A stretch of 64,000 nucleotides of DNA from Mesobacillus subterraneus (lineage in GTDB: Bacteria; Bacillota; Bacilli; Bacillales; Cytobacillaceae): the NCBI RefSeq assembly GCF_020524355.2, contig NZ_CP129019.1, positions 62,001-126,000 on the forward strand, in the 5' to 3' direction. Every line of letters begins with the position of its first letter. Positions within the stretch are counted from its first letter, which is position 1. The notes beneath the pieces were generated by a model that had not been told where the DNA came from, made no database searches, and worked only from the letters and a program-made list of their open reading frames with translations. The translations under genes were made by a program, and so were the position numbers. Shown here in pieces: positions 7,522-16,606 of the stretch.

Positions 7522-9594
7522 ATGTCTAGAATCTTGAATCTGTTATTTTCATTGATATTGATTTTTTCTCTGGCTGCGCCAGCGGTCCAGGCCGAAACGT
7601 TCATTGCGGATGAGAACTTTGACAAGGCTATAAAGGAACAGCTTGGGCTGAAACAAACTTCAGAAATCAGTCTTCAGGACATGGAAACGATTCAGTCGCT
7701 GCTGGTACCGGAAAAGAGGATTAGCAGTCTTAAAGGAATTGAACGTGCTAGTAATCTAAAAGAGCTCGATATCTCTGGTAATCAAATTAAAAGACTGGGA
7801 GATTTAGAAGGGAATACTTCGATAGAAACATTAATCGCTGATGGAGATGGTTTATCTTCTGTTGAGGATTTGAAGCCCCTTAACAATTTACAATGGCTTA
7901 GCCTGGGGGGAAACCAGATTACTGACCTAAGTGGACTATTGCAGCTTAATGGGCTTACTTCTCTATCTCTTTTTAAAAATAATATTCAGGATATTACAGC
8001 GTTAAAAGGTCTGACAGAGCTGGAATATCTTGACCTGGATGAAAATAAAGTCACTGACCTTGCGGCGCTTGCCGGTTATGAAAAGTTGACTACGCTGTTG
8101 GTTAGCGGAAACAGGATTAAGTCAATTTCTCCGCTGAAAGAGATTGCCAGTCTTGCTTACCTGTATGCGAATGATAATGAAATTTCGGACTTATCACCTT
8201 TAGCAGGGCTAAATGTAGAGGATGGAGAAATTGATCTTGCCCGGAATAATATTAAGGATCTTTCTCCAATGGCAGGCATTCAAGTGAGAGGGACATTAAG
8301 GCTGGATATAAGTGAGAATGAGGTGTCTAGTCTTGAACCATTACAAAAGCTTCATAGCATAACCAGTTTGAAGGCAAGCGGAAACTCCATTAACAGTCTT
8401 GAACCGCTGAATGGTATGACAGAATTTAAGCTGTTGGATGTAAGTTATAATCAGCTGGGGAGTTTAACCGGATTGAACTTTTCAGGCGATAAAGACTACA
8501 AGCTGGATTTTAGCCATAACAGCTTAAAAGATATAAAAGTCCTGGAATCTGTAACGATGGGGGAAATAGATTTAGAGAGCAATAATATTGTAGACATCAG
8601 TCCCTTAAGGAATCTTTCTGCAGGAACTGTAAAGTTAAAAAATAATCCGCTTAGTCCTGAATCGATTAAGTTAATCCATGAGCTGCGGAAAAAAGGGGTA
8701 GAAATTGAATTTGAACGAACAGTAACCCGGCTTGGAGGAGCTACACGCTACGATACGGCAGCGGAAATTGCCCGTAATAGCTGACCGGCAGCGGATACGG
8801 TGGTGATAACAGATGGGGAGAATTTCCCTGATGCACTTTCAGGTGCACCTCTTGCCTATGCATTGGATGCGCCGATCTTGTTATCGAAACGAGGTTCTCT
8901 TCCACGGGCAATCATGCAGGTCATTTCGGAATTGACACCTAAAAAGGCTGTGATTCTTGGAGGGACTGGTGCTGTACCGGCATCAGTAGTAGATCAACTG
9001 AAAACTCTTGGTATCCAGGAGTTTGAAAGACTTGGCGGGCAAAATAGATTTGAAACGGCCATGCTCATTGCCAATAAACTAAGATCATTGAATGGGGTGC
9101 CTGACAAGGCAGTCATTGCATATGGAAAAGACTTTCCTGATGCATTGGCCGTTGCTTCAATTGCGGCGGAAAAGGGTTATCCCATTTTGCTGAGTGAAAG
9201 GAACTCACTTCCGCTTGACACGCAGAAAGCTCTTGCAGGGGTTGCTGAAACCATTGTAGTCGGCGGTGAAGGCGTCATTAGCAAACAAGTTTTCGAAAGT
9301 CTTCCAGGTGCTACAAGATTTGGAGGAGCTGACCGATTTGCGACAGCAAATAAAATTACGGAAATGCTAGGTGACCATAAAGCATTTTACCTTGCCAATG
9401 GACGAGGTTTTGCTGATGCTCTTGCCGGTTCTGTTGCCGCTGCTAAAGATGGCGCTGAAATGCTTTTGGTAGAACAAAAGAAGATGCAAGATGGGACACG
9501 GAATATCCTGAACGCGAATGTCTCTTCGGATACAGTGATTCTTGGCGGTGAAGGGGTGGTTGGGTCAGATATATCCAATGAGTTAAGTCAATAA
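7522..9594 (+). pseudogene. Secreted leucine-rich-repeat protein with CWB2 triplet, interrupted by in-frame TGA
   Basis: The encoded protein has a signal peptide (residues 1-24, ending VQA). About a dozen internin-type 21-22-residue LRRs follow (about 70-390; motif LxxLxLxxNxIxDLxxL). Three CWB2 repeats begin at TRLGGATRYDTAAEIA, FERLGGQNRFETAMLIA and TRFGGADRFATANKIT. At 8782-8784 a TGA falls in frame where CWB2 repeats of the neighbours have Trp (SKEGW, SKKGW), so a TGG-to-TGA change explains it. The frame continues without shift to 9594 and all downstream repeat motifs are intact. As given, the product would be a 420-residue LRR protein without wall anchor. The intact protein would be a wall-bound protein-protein interaction module. 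Confidence 0.8.
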
Positions 9595-9601
9595 CAATGG
9601 A

Positions 9602-9634
9602 AAGAGTCAGCCGGTTAGGGGCTGACTCTTTTTA
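9602..9634 (+). terminator. Terminator between convergent LRR and subtilase genes
   Basis: A 12-bp stem AAAGAGTCAGCC / GGCTGACTCTTT is followed by TT. It lies between the stop codons of both convergent genes and may serve both strands. Confidence 0.85.
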
Positions 9635-9638
9635 GTAA

Positions 9639-11807
9639 TTATTTTTTATTATAGGAGAAAGGTTTATCAACGTGCTTGCTGAATTGTAAATAAGGTCCGT
9701 ACTCCTCGTTATACCAGCTGTTATATAAGATTTGATCGAATCGCCAGACGATGGCCGGAGGGATAACTGCCGGACCGCCCAGTGTTATCATATCAGGCAT
9801 GTTGCTGTATGCCGTCTTTTGTTTTACAAAGTCAAAGGTGGCTGCCGGTCCTTTTGCAGGATCCACCAGTACTAGCGGATAGTCGAGTTTCGCTGATACC
9901 GGTGCTCCGGACAGGGCATCTGGAAAATTCCTGCCTGTTGCCAGGATGACTCCATTAAAGTCACTTGTAGGCTTGAAATAATTAATGACTTTTCTGTTGG
10001 TATCAAATCGATCTGCCCCGCCGATTCTTTCGCCATTCGGAAGCTGTTTCAGAACCTGGTCAGATACTACCCCAGGACCGCCGATTACGATTGCTTTGCT
10101 GAACTTGTATTTGTTGAGGAACTCCTTGGTTGCTTCCGGAATAGAGTTTCGTTCAACAAATACGATTGGAATCTGTTCGCTGCCGGCAAAGGCTGATACA
10201 GAAAGAGCATCAGGGAAATCGCGGGCGTTTGTGACAATGACCTTGCCGCTCCGTTTGGCAATATAATCATTGATTGCAGCTGCTGTTTCAAATCGGTCAT
10301 CTCCCATTAAACGATGGACTTCAAATCCGAGCTGTTCCAAGTTTGATTTCACGCTATCCGAGACTGCCCCAGGGCCGCCCATAATCAGCACTTGGTCGGC
10401 TTGCAGCTCTCCCAATGTATCAATGGTAGATTGCCTGAGACTGTTAGGGTACGTGAGTAAGAGCGGAGCATCGAGTTTATATGAAAGCGCACCTGCAGCC
10501 AGACTGTCCGGGAAGCTCTGATTGCTGGCCATGATAACGAATCTTCCTTCCCTGGCTGGCAGGTCAGGATTAAGTTCCAGTTCCTCTGGCATTAAGACAC
10601 CTGGTAAGGCAGTTTCCCACCCTGTCATTGAAATGGTATTTGATGTTTCGACAGAAGTGGCACCATACGCTCTCGAGTAATCTTTGAAAAGCGTTAAACT
10701 GTTTTGGGCATTCATTCGTCCATTAGAGTGATATAAAGATCCTTCATACTCCTCACTGCTTGCTTCCATGATCCATCTCAGCTGGTTATTAGTCAGGCCA
10801 GGATGATGGTTTTTGATGAGAGCAGCCAGTGATGCGGCCATAGGGGAGACCATACTTGTGCCGTCCATTGTAGCATATTTGCCAGACAGGTAAGTGCTGT
10901 AAATATTGACGCCAGGCGCTGCGACGGAAATCCAGTCCCCATAATTTGAAAAATCAGCGAGTGTATTTGTCCTGCTGTCACTGGCGGCGATTGCCATAAC
11001 TGAATTATGGGCAGCGGGATAACTCTCGTAAGGCACACCATCGTTTCCTGCAGCTGCAATAACGAGAACCCCTTTCTGGTACGCGTAATTGCATGATTCC
11101 TCAACGTATTCACTATACTCGCCTCCGACACTGATATTAATAATGGAAGCGCCGTTTTTCACCGCATGATAGATGCCGTCAGCTAAATCTATATTAGATA
11201 TTCCGTTCTTTGTACCGATTTTGATTGGCATAATATAACTGCCCTTTGAAAGTGAGGCAACGCCAATTTTATTATTGGTTTCTGCCCCGATGATTCCGAC
11301 CACATGGGTTCCATGACCGACATCATCGAAAGGAAGCGAACTGCCGTTCAGGATATTGTAAGGCTTGTAGATCATGTTTTTTAAATCGGGATGGGACATA
11401 TCGATTCCTGAATCTAGTACGGCGACAACCGGACGGGCTTTTGGAATGAAGCTTCGCCATGCTTCTGCCGCTTTTATCGCGTTGAAATCCTTCAATTGAT
11501 AAGTTGCGAAATAGGCATCATTTACAGGTGGGCTGTAATACTGATATTCCTTCTCTTCCTCTGCGTAGACAACATAGGGATCCTTTTTTAAAGCATTCAT
11601 TACTTTTTGTGTTTCAGTTTTCGATACTGTTAGTATTTTTGTTTTCCTTGATTGATCCTCGGCCTTTTTTTTTAAAGAAAGTCCTTTAATTGCCTGCTCC
11701 GTTTTGTACTTTACGACAATTCTTTTCGTTTCTTCTGCATTTACTGGCATGCTTCCAAGGAAGAATACTACACTTAACAAAAATACAAATTTAGCCCATC
11801 TCCCCAA
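9639..11807 (-). CDS. Subtilisin-like serine protease with C-terminal CWB2 triplet
   Basis: The 722-residue exported S8 protease has a signal peptide (1-24, NAEE), an inhibitor-I9-like propeptide (about 28-90), and a catalytic domain with Asp132 (AVLDSGIDMSHPDL), His165 (GHGTHVVGIIGA) and Ser318 (MDGTSMVSPMAASLAALI). Three CWB2 repeats end the protein; the first is degenerate (GATSVETSNTISMTGW), the others are typical (HRLMGDDRFETAAAI, ERIGGADRFDT). The start is TTG at 11807, supported by GGGAGGT about nine bases before it; no ATG is available there. It stands alone on the minus strand between plus-strand CWB2 genes. A wall-associated protease trimming surface proteins is the likely role. All catalytic residues are present. 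Confidence 0.9.
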   Translation of the reverse strand: MGRWAKFVFLLSVVFFLGSMPVNAEETKRIVVKYKTEQAIKGLSLKKKAEDQSRKTKILTVSKTETQKVMNALKKDPYVVYAEEEKEYQYYSPPVNDAYFATYQLKDFNAIKAAEAWRSFIPKARPVVAVLDSGIDMSHPDLKNMIYKPYNILNGSSLPFDDVGHGTHVVGIIGAETNNKIGVASLSKGSYIMPIKIGTKNGISNIDLADGIYHAVKNGASIINISVGGEYSEYVEESCNYAYQKGVLVIAAAGNDGVPYESYPAAHNSVMAIAASDSRTNTLADFSNYGDWISVAAPGVNIYSTYLSGKYATMDGTSMVSPMAASLAALIKNHHPGLTNNQLRWIMEASSEEYEGSLYHSNGRMNAQNSLTLFKDYSRAYGATSVETSNTISMTGWETALPGVLMPEELELNPDLPAREGRFVIMASNQSFPDSLAAGALSYKLDAPLLLTYPNSLRQSTIDTLGELQADQVLIMGGPGAVSDSVKSNLEQLGFEVHRLMGDDRFETAAAINDYIAKRSGKVIVTNARDFPDALSVSAFAGSEQIPIVFVERNSIPEATKEFLNKYKFSKAIVIGGPGVVSDQVLKQLPNGERIGGADRFDTNRKVINYFKPTSDFNGVILATGRNFPDALSGAPVSAKLDYPLVLVDPAKGPAATFDFVKQKTAYSNMPDMITLGGPAVIPPAIVWRFDQILYNSWYNEEYGPYLQFSKHVDKPFSYNKK

Positions 11808-11983
11808 AATAACGGACCTCCCTAAGTCGAAATGATGTTAAGAATCTCTAAAGAAGAATATATAAGATATCTTTTACTTTTATTATACTTTTTTATCGGA
11901 CTAGGCAGGATTTTTTTGAAAGACTATTATTTACAAAATATTAATATGTGAATAAAACAAATAAATAAAAATTTCACACTTTT

Positions 11984-12026
11984 TTTACAAAAAGTGATAT
12001 ATTATTACTATTTTTGCGTATATAAT
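11984..12026 (+). promoter_or_regulatory. Candidate sigma-A promoter(s) of the nucleotidase gene
   Basis: Two overlapping options are visible: TTTACA (11984-11989) with a 16-base spacer to TACTAT, and a perfect TATAAT at 12021-12026 with a poor -35. Either would start just upstream of the GTG gene at 12063. Confidence 0.4.
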
Positions 12027-12062
12027 AGATTTGCTGTTACATACTTGAAAGGTGGGACTAGG

Positions 12063-15000
12063 GTGAAAAAAGAGTTCAAAAAGAAATTAAATGGACTAGC
12101 TGTATCTGCTTTGACGGTTGGTTTATTGGTATCCCCGGTAGCCGGCACGCCAGTATTCGCAGAGGGCACGCCGACGAATGTCATGTCGAGCGAAGCGCTT
12201 GTAAAGATGAAAATCATGGGAACTACTGATGTGCATGGAAGCATCATGAACCATGACTATTTTACTGACACAGAAGTCACGAAAGGATTAGTGAAGGTTT
12301 CTTCTTTAGTTAAGGCTGAACGAAAAGAAAACGCTAACAACTTATTATTGGACAACGGTGACATGCTTCAGGGCAATCCGTTTACAGACTATGTGGCAAA
12401 AGTTGAACCACTGACATTTGTAGACCGCTTAGCGGGATTGGATCGCTTTGAGACTGCGATCGACATCTCTAAGGAAGGCTGGGAATCAGCTGAAACGGTT
12501 GTTCTTGTAAGATCAGATGAATTTGCTGATGCTTTGGCAGCGGCACCATTAGCTTATAAATATAACGCACCAATCCTATTAACTAAGCCAAACACTTTAC
12601 ATGAAGATACGAAGGCTGAGATCAAACGCCTTGGTGCGAAGCGTGTAGTAATTGTCGGAGGAACTGGAGCAGTTTCTTCACAGATTCAATCAACTCTTTC
12701 ATCCAAGATGAAGCTTTGGGTTAAGCGTCTTGGCGGGGAAAACCGTTTTGAGACAGCTGCTCTAGTAGCAGAAGAGCTAGGAAACAGCACTAAAGCAGTG
12801 CTTGTAAATGGCCGTGATTATCCAGATGCAATCTCCGCTGCACCATATGCAGCTAAGAATGGTCTTCCGATCCTTCTGACTGATGCAAAGAAAATTCCTG
12901 CAGAAACACAGGAAGCATTAAAGAACGTCACTGATACTGTATTGATCGGTGGTACTGGTGTGATCAGTACTGATATTGAGAAGTCTGTTAAAGGAGCAAC
13001 ACGTTTCGGCGGAGCAACACGTTTCGAAACATCTCTAAAGGTTGCTACTGAACTTGACAGCGTTAAAACAAGAGTATTCGTTTCAACTGGACGCGGATTT
13101 GCTGATGCTTTAGCAGGTTCAGTACTAGCTGCAAGAGAAGATGCTCCTGTTGTTCTTGTAGAGAGAAACTCAATGCTTAAGGAAGTTGCAGCGCTAGTAG
13201 ATGGTAAATCTGTAACAGTTCTTGGCGGAGAAGGTGTCGTTTCTGATACCCTTGTAAAGAATGAAGAGCACCCAATCTATCAAGCTATGAATGAATTGGA
13301 CTATGATGCTGCAACATTAGGAAACCATGAATTCAACTATGGTCTTGATTTCCTTGAAGGCAGCATGAGAACTGCAGAATTCCCATTTGTTTCTGCTAAT
13401 GTTTACAATGATGACCATGACAATGATCCGTCTAACGATAAGACCTTTGTAAAGCCTTATCAAATTATTGATAAGGAAGTAGTAGACGAATCAGGCAAAA
13501 AGCACACTATTAAAGTCGGCGTCATTGGCTTTGTAGCTCCGCAAATCATGCAGTGGGACAAAGCAAACCTTGAAGGCAAAGTTGTTACTGAGGATATTGT
13601 AGCTTCTGCGAAGAAGTGGGTTCCAAAAATGAAGAAGGATGGAGCTGAGATCGTTGTAACTTTATCTCACTCTGGCTTCGATGTCGACAAGGATAACAAA
13701 GAAAATTCAGTATTCGCATTAAGCGAAGTCCCTGGCATCGACGCAATCGTGTTCGGGCATACACATAAAGCATTCCCATCTGATAAGTCATACAATGGCA
13801 TTGCTGGTGTTGATAACGTAAACGGAACAATCAATGGTGTTGCGGCTGTTCAGTCCATTGTCGATGCAAGCCACCTTGGTGTCATTGACCTGGAATTGGA
13901 AAAAGTAGATGGAAAGTGGAGTGTTAAAGGATCTAAATCAGAAGTTCTTGCTGCTAAGGATGCTGAAGTAGACAAGAATATTGTTGATGTGATGAAACCT
14001 TCCCATGACGCTACAGTTGACTATATCAACCAGCCGATTGGAACAACTACTGCGCCAATTTACAGCTACTTTGCACGCGTACAGGATGACCCATCCGTAC
14101 AAATCGTTAGCAACGCGCAAAAGGAATACATTGAAAATGTACTAAAAGGTACAGAGTATGAAGATCTACCGGTTCTTTCTTCTGCAGCACCGTTCAAAGC
14201 AGGAAGAAACGGAGCGGATGAATATACGTATTTCCCGGCTGGGGAAATTGCAATCAAAAACGTTGCTGACCTGTATAAGTATCCCAATACAGTAACTGCA
14301 ATCCAGTTATCTGGTGCTCAAGTTAAGGAATATCTTGAGTGGACAGCAGTAAACTTTAATCAAATCGACCCTGCTGAAACAACTGAACAATCTTTGATTA
14401 ACAGTGATTTCCCTGTATATAACTTCGATACACTTGATGGTGTTACTTATGAAATTGATGTAACTCAGCCAGCTAAGTATGATAAAGATGGCAAAGTGGT
14501 TAACGAAGGTGCAAGCAGAATTAAAAACCTTTCTTATGAAGGTAAGCCAGTTGCAGATGATCAGCAATTTGTCATTGCTACTAACAACTATCGAGCTTCA
14601 TTCACTAAGCTTGCTAACCCTGATGGAAAGAGAGTGATCTATTCTTCACCTGATGAAAATAGACAAGTTGTCATGAACTATATCATCAAGAACAAGACGA
14701 TCAATCCATCTGCTGATCAAAACTGGAGCCTAGCACCAATCAACACAAATGTAAATGTGACATTTGAATCATCTCCAGCAGCTAAAGCATTTGCAGAAAG
14801 CTCTGACAACATCAAATATGTTGGCAATGGTGCAAATGGTTTTGCTAAGTACCAATTGGATATGATGGGCAAGCCTTTTGAAGTTCAACTACTTGGAATC
14901 AATGACTTCCATGGACAGCTTGATACTTTTAATTCTAAGTTGAATGCTGGCGGAGTTGAATATTTAGCTGCATATTTAAAGAAACACGAAGCTGAAAATC

Positions 15001-16370
15001 CAGAAAACACATTGATGCTACATGCTGGTGATGCAGTTGGTGCAAGTTCTCCTGTTTCTGCATTGCTACAGGACGAGCCTACTATTGATATTCTCAATAA
15101 GATTGGTTTTGATATAGGTACTGTGGGTAACCACGAGTTTGATGAAGGCGTGGACGAAATGCTTCGCTTGATTAACGGAGGCAGCCACCCTAAAACGGTT
15201 GAGAAATACGGTGAGTTTGAAGGTGCTGATTTCTCTTATGTAGCCGCTAACGTAGTCGATGAAAATACAAATCTGCCAATTCTTGACCCTTATGTAGTAA
15301 AAGAAGTGAACGGAGTGCCGATAGGATTCATTGGTATTGCTTACTCTGATACACCATCCATCGTAACTCCTAGCGGCACGGCTGGTGTTAAGTTCACTGA
15401 TGAAACAGAAGCAATTAATAAGTATGCAAAAGAATTGAAAGACAAAGGGATTGAAGCGATTGTGGTTATTACTCACAATCCAGCAAAATCCGACCGAGAT
15501 GGCAGCAATGCAACAGAAGAGTTAGTTGATATCGCAAAGAATATAGATGATGAAGTAGATGTATTGTTTGTCGGCCACAATCACCAGTATACAAATACAG
15601 TTGTTGATGGCAAACTTCTAGTTCAGTCTTATTCTTACGGAACAGCTTTCTCTGATGTAGATCTTATGATAGATCCTGCTACTAAAGATATCGTTTCAGC
15701 AACTGCAGAAATCGTTGATGTAAAGCGTGACGGAATTACTCCAGATGCTGAAATTAAAGAAATTCTGGACACTTATATTGCAGATGTAGCCCCAATTTTG
15801 AATGAAAAAATCGGTACTGCAACTGAATTCATCAGCAGGGAAGCAAACGTTGATGGAGAATCTGCAATGGGCAACATGGTTGCCGATGCAATGCGCTGGA
15901 AGACAGGCACTGATTTTGCCTTCATGAACTCTGGCGGAGTCCGCGCAGATATTGATGCAGGGGAGATTACTTGGAAGGAAGCTTTCACAGTTCAGCCTTT
16001 CGGGAATGACCTTGTAACAATGGATGTAACGGGTGCTCAAATCAAGACATTGCTTGAACAGCAGTGGGGAAGTAAAGTACGCATCATGCCTGTTTCTGGC
16101 TTAAAAGTTACTTACGATGATTCAAGAGCCGCTGGAGACCGCATCGTATCTATTACAAAACAAGATGGAACTCCAGTAGCAGCAGATCAAACGTACTCTA
16201 TTACTGTTAATAATTACATGGCTGATGGTGGAGATGGCTATGCAATTCTTGCAACTATTAAGGACCGTACTATCGATGTAGTTGATCTAGAAGGCTTTGT
16301 AGGTTATATCAAGGCTAACGGCACAGTAAACCCTAAGATTGAAGGCCGTGTAACAAAAATCAACAAATAG
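12063..16370 (+). CDS. Bifunctional 2',3'-cyclic-nucleotide phosphodiesterase/5'-nucleotidase with CWB2 triplet inserted in its first domain
   Basis: YfkN-type secreted enzyme, about 1436 residues. The start is GTG at 12063 with AAAGGTGG seven bases upstream; the reading frame extends further but without a ribosome-binding site. The signal peptide ends near FAEG (about 38). The first metallophosphoesterase domain begins MGTTDVHGS and LLLDNGDMLQGNP. It is then interrupted at about residues 118-398 by three CWB2 repeats (DRLAGLDRFETA, KRLGGENRFETA, TRFGGATRFETS) and resumes at EEHPIYQAMNELDYDAATLG, NHEFNYG and FGHTHKAFP. A 5'-nucleotidase C domain follows, then a second complete unit from about 940 (LLGINDFHGQ, LHAGDAVGAS, TVGNHEFDEG, FVGHNHQYT) to the end. 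No LPXTG or SLH motif is present, so the internal CWB2 block is the only visible anchor. Likely role: phosphate and nucleoside salvage from extracellular nucleotides. Confidence 0.92.
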   Translation: MKKEFKKKLNGLAVSALTVGLLVSPVAGTPVFAEGTPTNVMSSEALVKMKIMGTTDVHGSIMNHDYFTDTEVTKGLVKVSSLVKAERKENANNLLLDNGDMLQGNPFTDYVAKVEPLTFVDRLAGLDRFETAIDISKEGWESAETVVLVRSDEFADALAAAPLAYKYNAPILLTKPNTLHEDTKAEIKRLGAKRVVIVGGTGAVSSQIQSTLSSKMKLWVKRLGGENRFETAALVAEELGNSTKAVLVNGRDYPDAISAAPYAAKNGLPILLTDAKKIPAETQEALKNVTDTVLIGGTGVISTDIEKSVKGATRFGGATRFETSLKVATELDSVKTRVFVSTGRGFADALAGSVLAAREDAPVVLVERNSMLKEVAALVDGKSVTVLGGEGVVSDTLVKNEEHPIYQAMNELDYDAATLGNHEFNYGLDFLEGSMRTAEFPFVSANVYNDDHDNDPSNDKTFVKPYQIIDKEVVDESGKKHTIKVGVIGFVAPQIMQWDKANLEGKVVTEDIVASAKKWVPKMKKDGAEIVVTLSHSGFDVDKDNKENSVFALSEVPGIDAIVFGHTHKAFPSDKSYNGIAGVDNVNGTINGVAAVQSIVDASHLGVIDLELEKVDGKWSVKGSKSEVLAAKDAEVDKNIVDVMKPSHDATVDYINQPIGTTTAPIYSYFARVQDDPSVQIVSNAQKEYIENVLKGTEYEDLPVLSSAAPFKAGRNGADEYTYFPAGEIAIKNVADLYKYPNTVTAIQLSGAQVKEYLEWTAVNFNQIDPAETTEQSLINSDFPVYNFDTLDGVTYEIDVTQPAKYDKDGKVVNEGASRIKNLSYEGKPVADDQQFVIATNNYRASFTKLANPDGKRVIYSSPDENRQVVMNYIIKNKTINPSADQNWSLAPINTNVNVTFESSPAAKAFAESSDNIKYVGNGANGFAKYQLDMMGKPFEVQLLGINDFHGQLDTFNSKLNAGGVEYLAAYLKKHEAENPENTLMLHAGDAVGASSPVSALLQDEPTIDILNKIGFDIGTVGNHEFDEGVDEMLRLINGGSHPKTVEKYGEFEGADFSYVAANVVDENTNLPILDPYVVKEVNGVPIGFIGIAYSDTPSIVTPSGTAGVKFTDETEAINKYAKELKDKGIEAIVVITHNPAKSDRDGSNATEELVDIAKNIDDEVDVLFVGHNHQYTNTVVDGKLLVQSYSYGTAFSDVDLMIDPATKDIVSATAEIVDVKRDGITPDAEIKEILDTYIADVAPILNEKIGTATEFISREANVDGESAMGNMVADAMRWKTGTDFAFMNSGGVRADIDAGEITWKEAFTVQPFGNDLVTMDVTGAQIKTLLEQQWGSKVRIMPVSGLKVTYDDSRAAGDRIVSITKQDGTPVAADQTYSITVNNYMADGGDGYAILATIKDRTIDVVDLEGFVGYIKANGTVNPKIEGRVTKINK

Positions 16371-16380
16371 TCTGTTGGAG

Positions 16381-16412
16381 AAGAAGAGTGCAATCTGCAC
16401 TCTTCTTTTTTA
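16381..16412 (+). terminator. Terminator after the nucleotidase gene
   Basis: A 12-bp stem AAGAAGAGTGCA / TGCACTCTTCTT with a 3-base loop and a T6 tail starts 10 bases after the stop codon. Confidence 0.9.
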
Positions 16413-16485
16413 GTTCGTTTAATTATCTATTAAAATACAATATTAAGAATAATATAAAAATATAATAGAATTTTCCTAGTTTAAA

Positions 16486-16514
16486 TTGACTCCAATGGAA
16501 ATATCTCGTAGAAT
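16486..16514 (+). promoter_or_regulatory. Sigma-A promoter of the Vpr-like protease
   Basis: TTGACT, a 17-base spacer and TAGAAT are a near-consensus sigma-A pair, about 95 bases before the TTG start at 16607, leaving an untranslated leader of roughly 85 bases. Confidence 0.7.
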
Positions 16515-16606
16515 TAAACTGTATTTTCTAAATATTTAAAGAAATGGGGGGGTCTTTTTTCACATTTACTTTGTTTTTCTAATATATTTCTAGGGAGGAA
16601 AAAGGA

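Noticed and set aside
8782..8784. Selenocysteine or programmed read-through at TGA
   Set aside because: Neighbouring paralogous repeats have Trp at this place and I see no SECIS-like hairpin; a TGG-to-TGA change is simpler.
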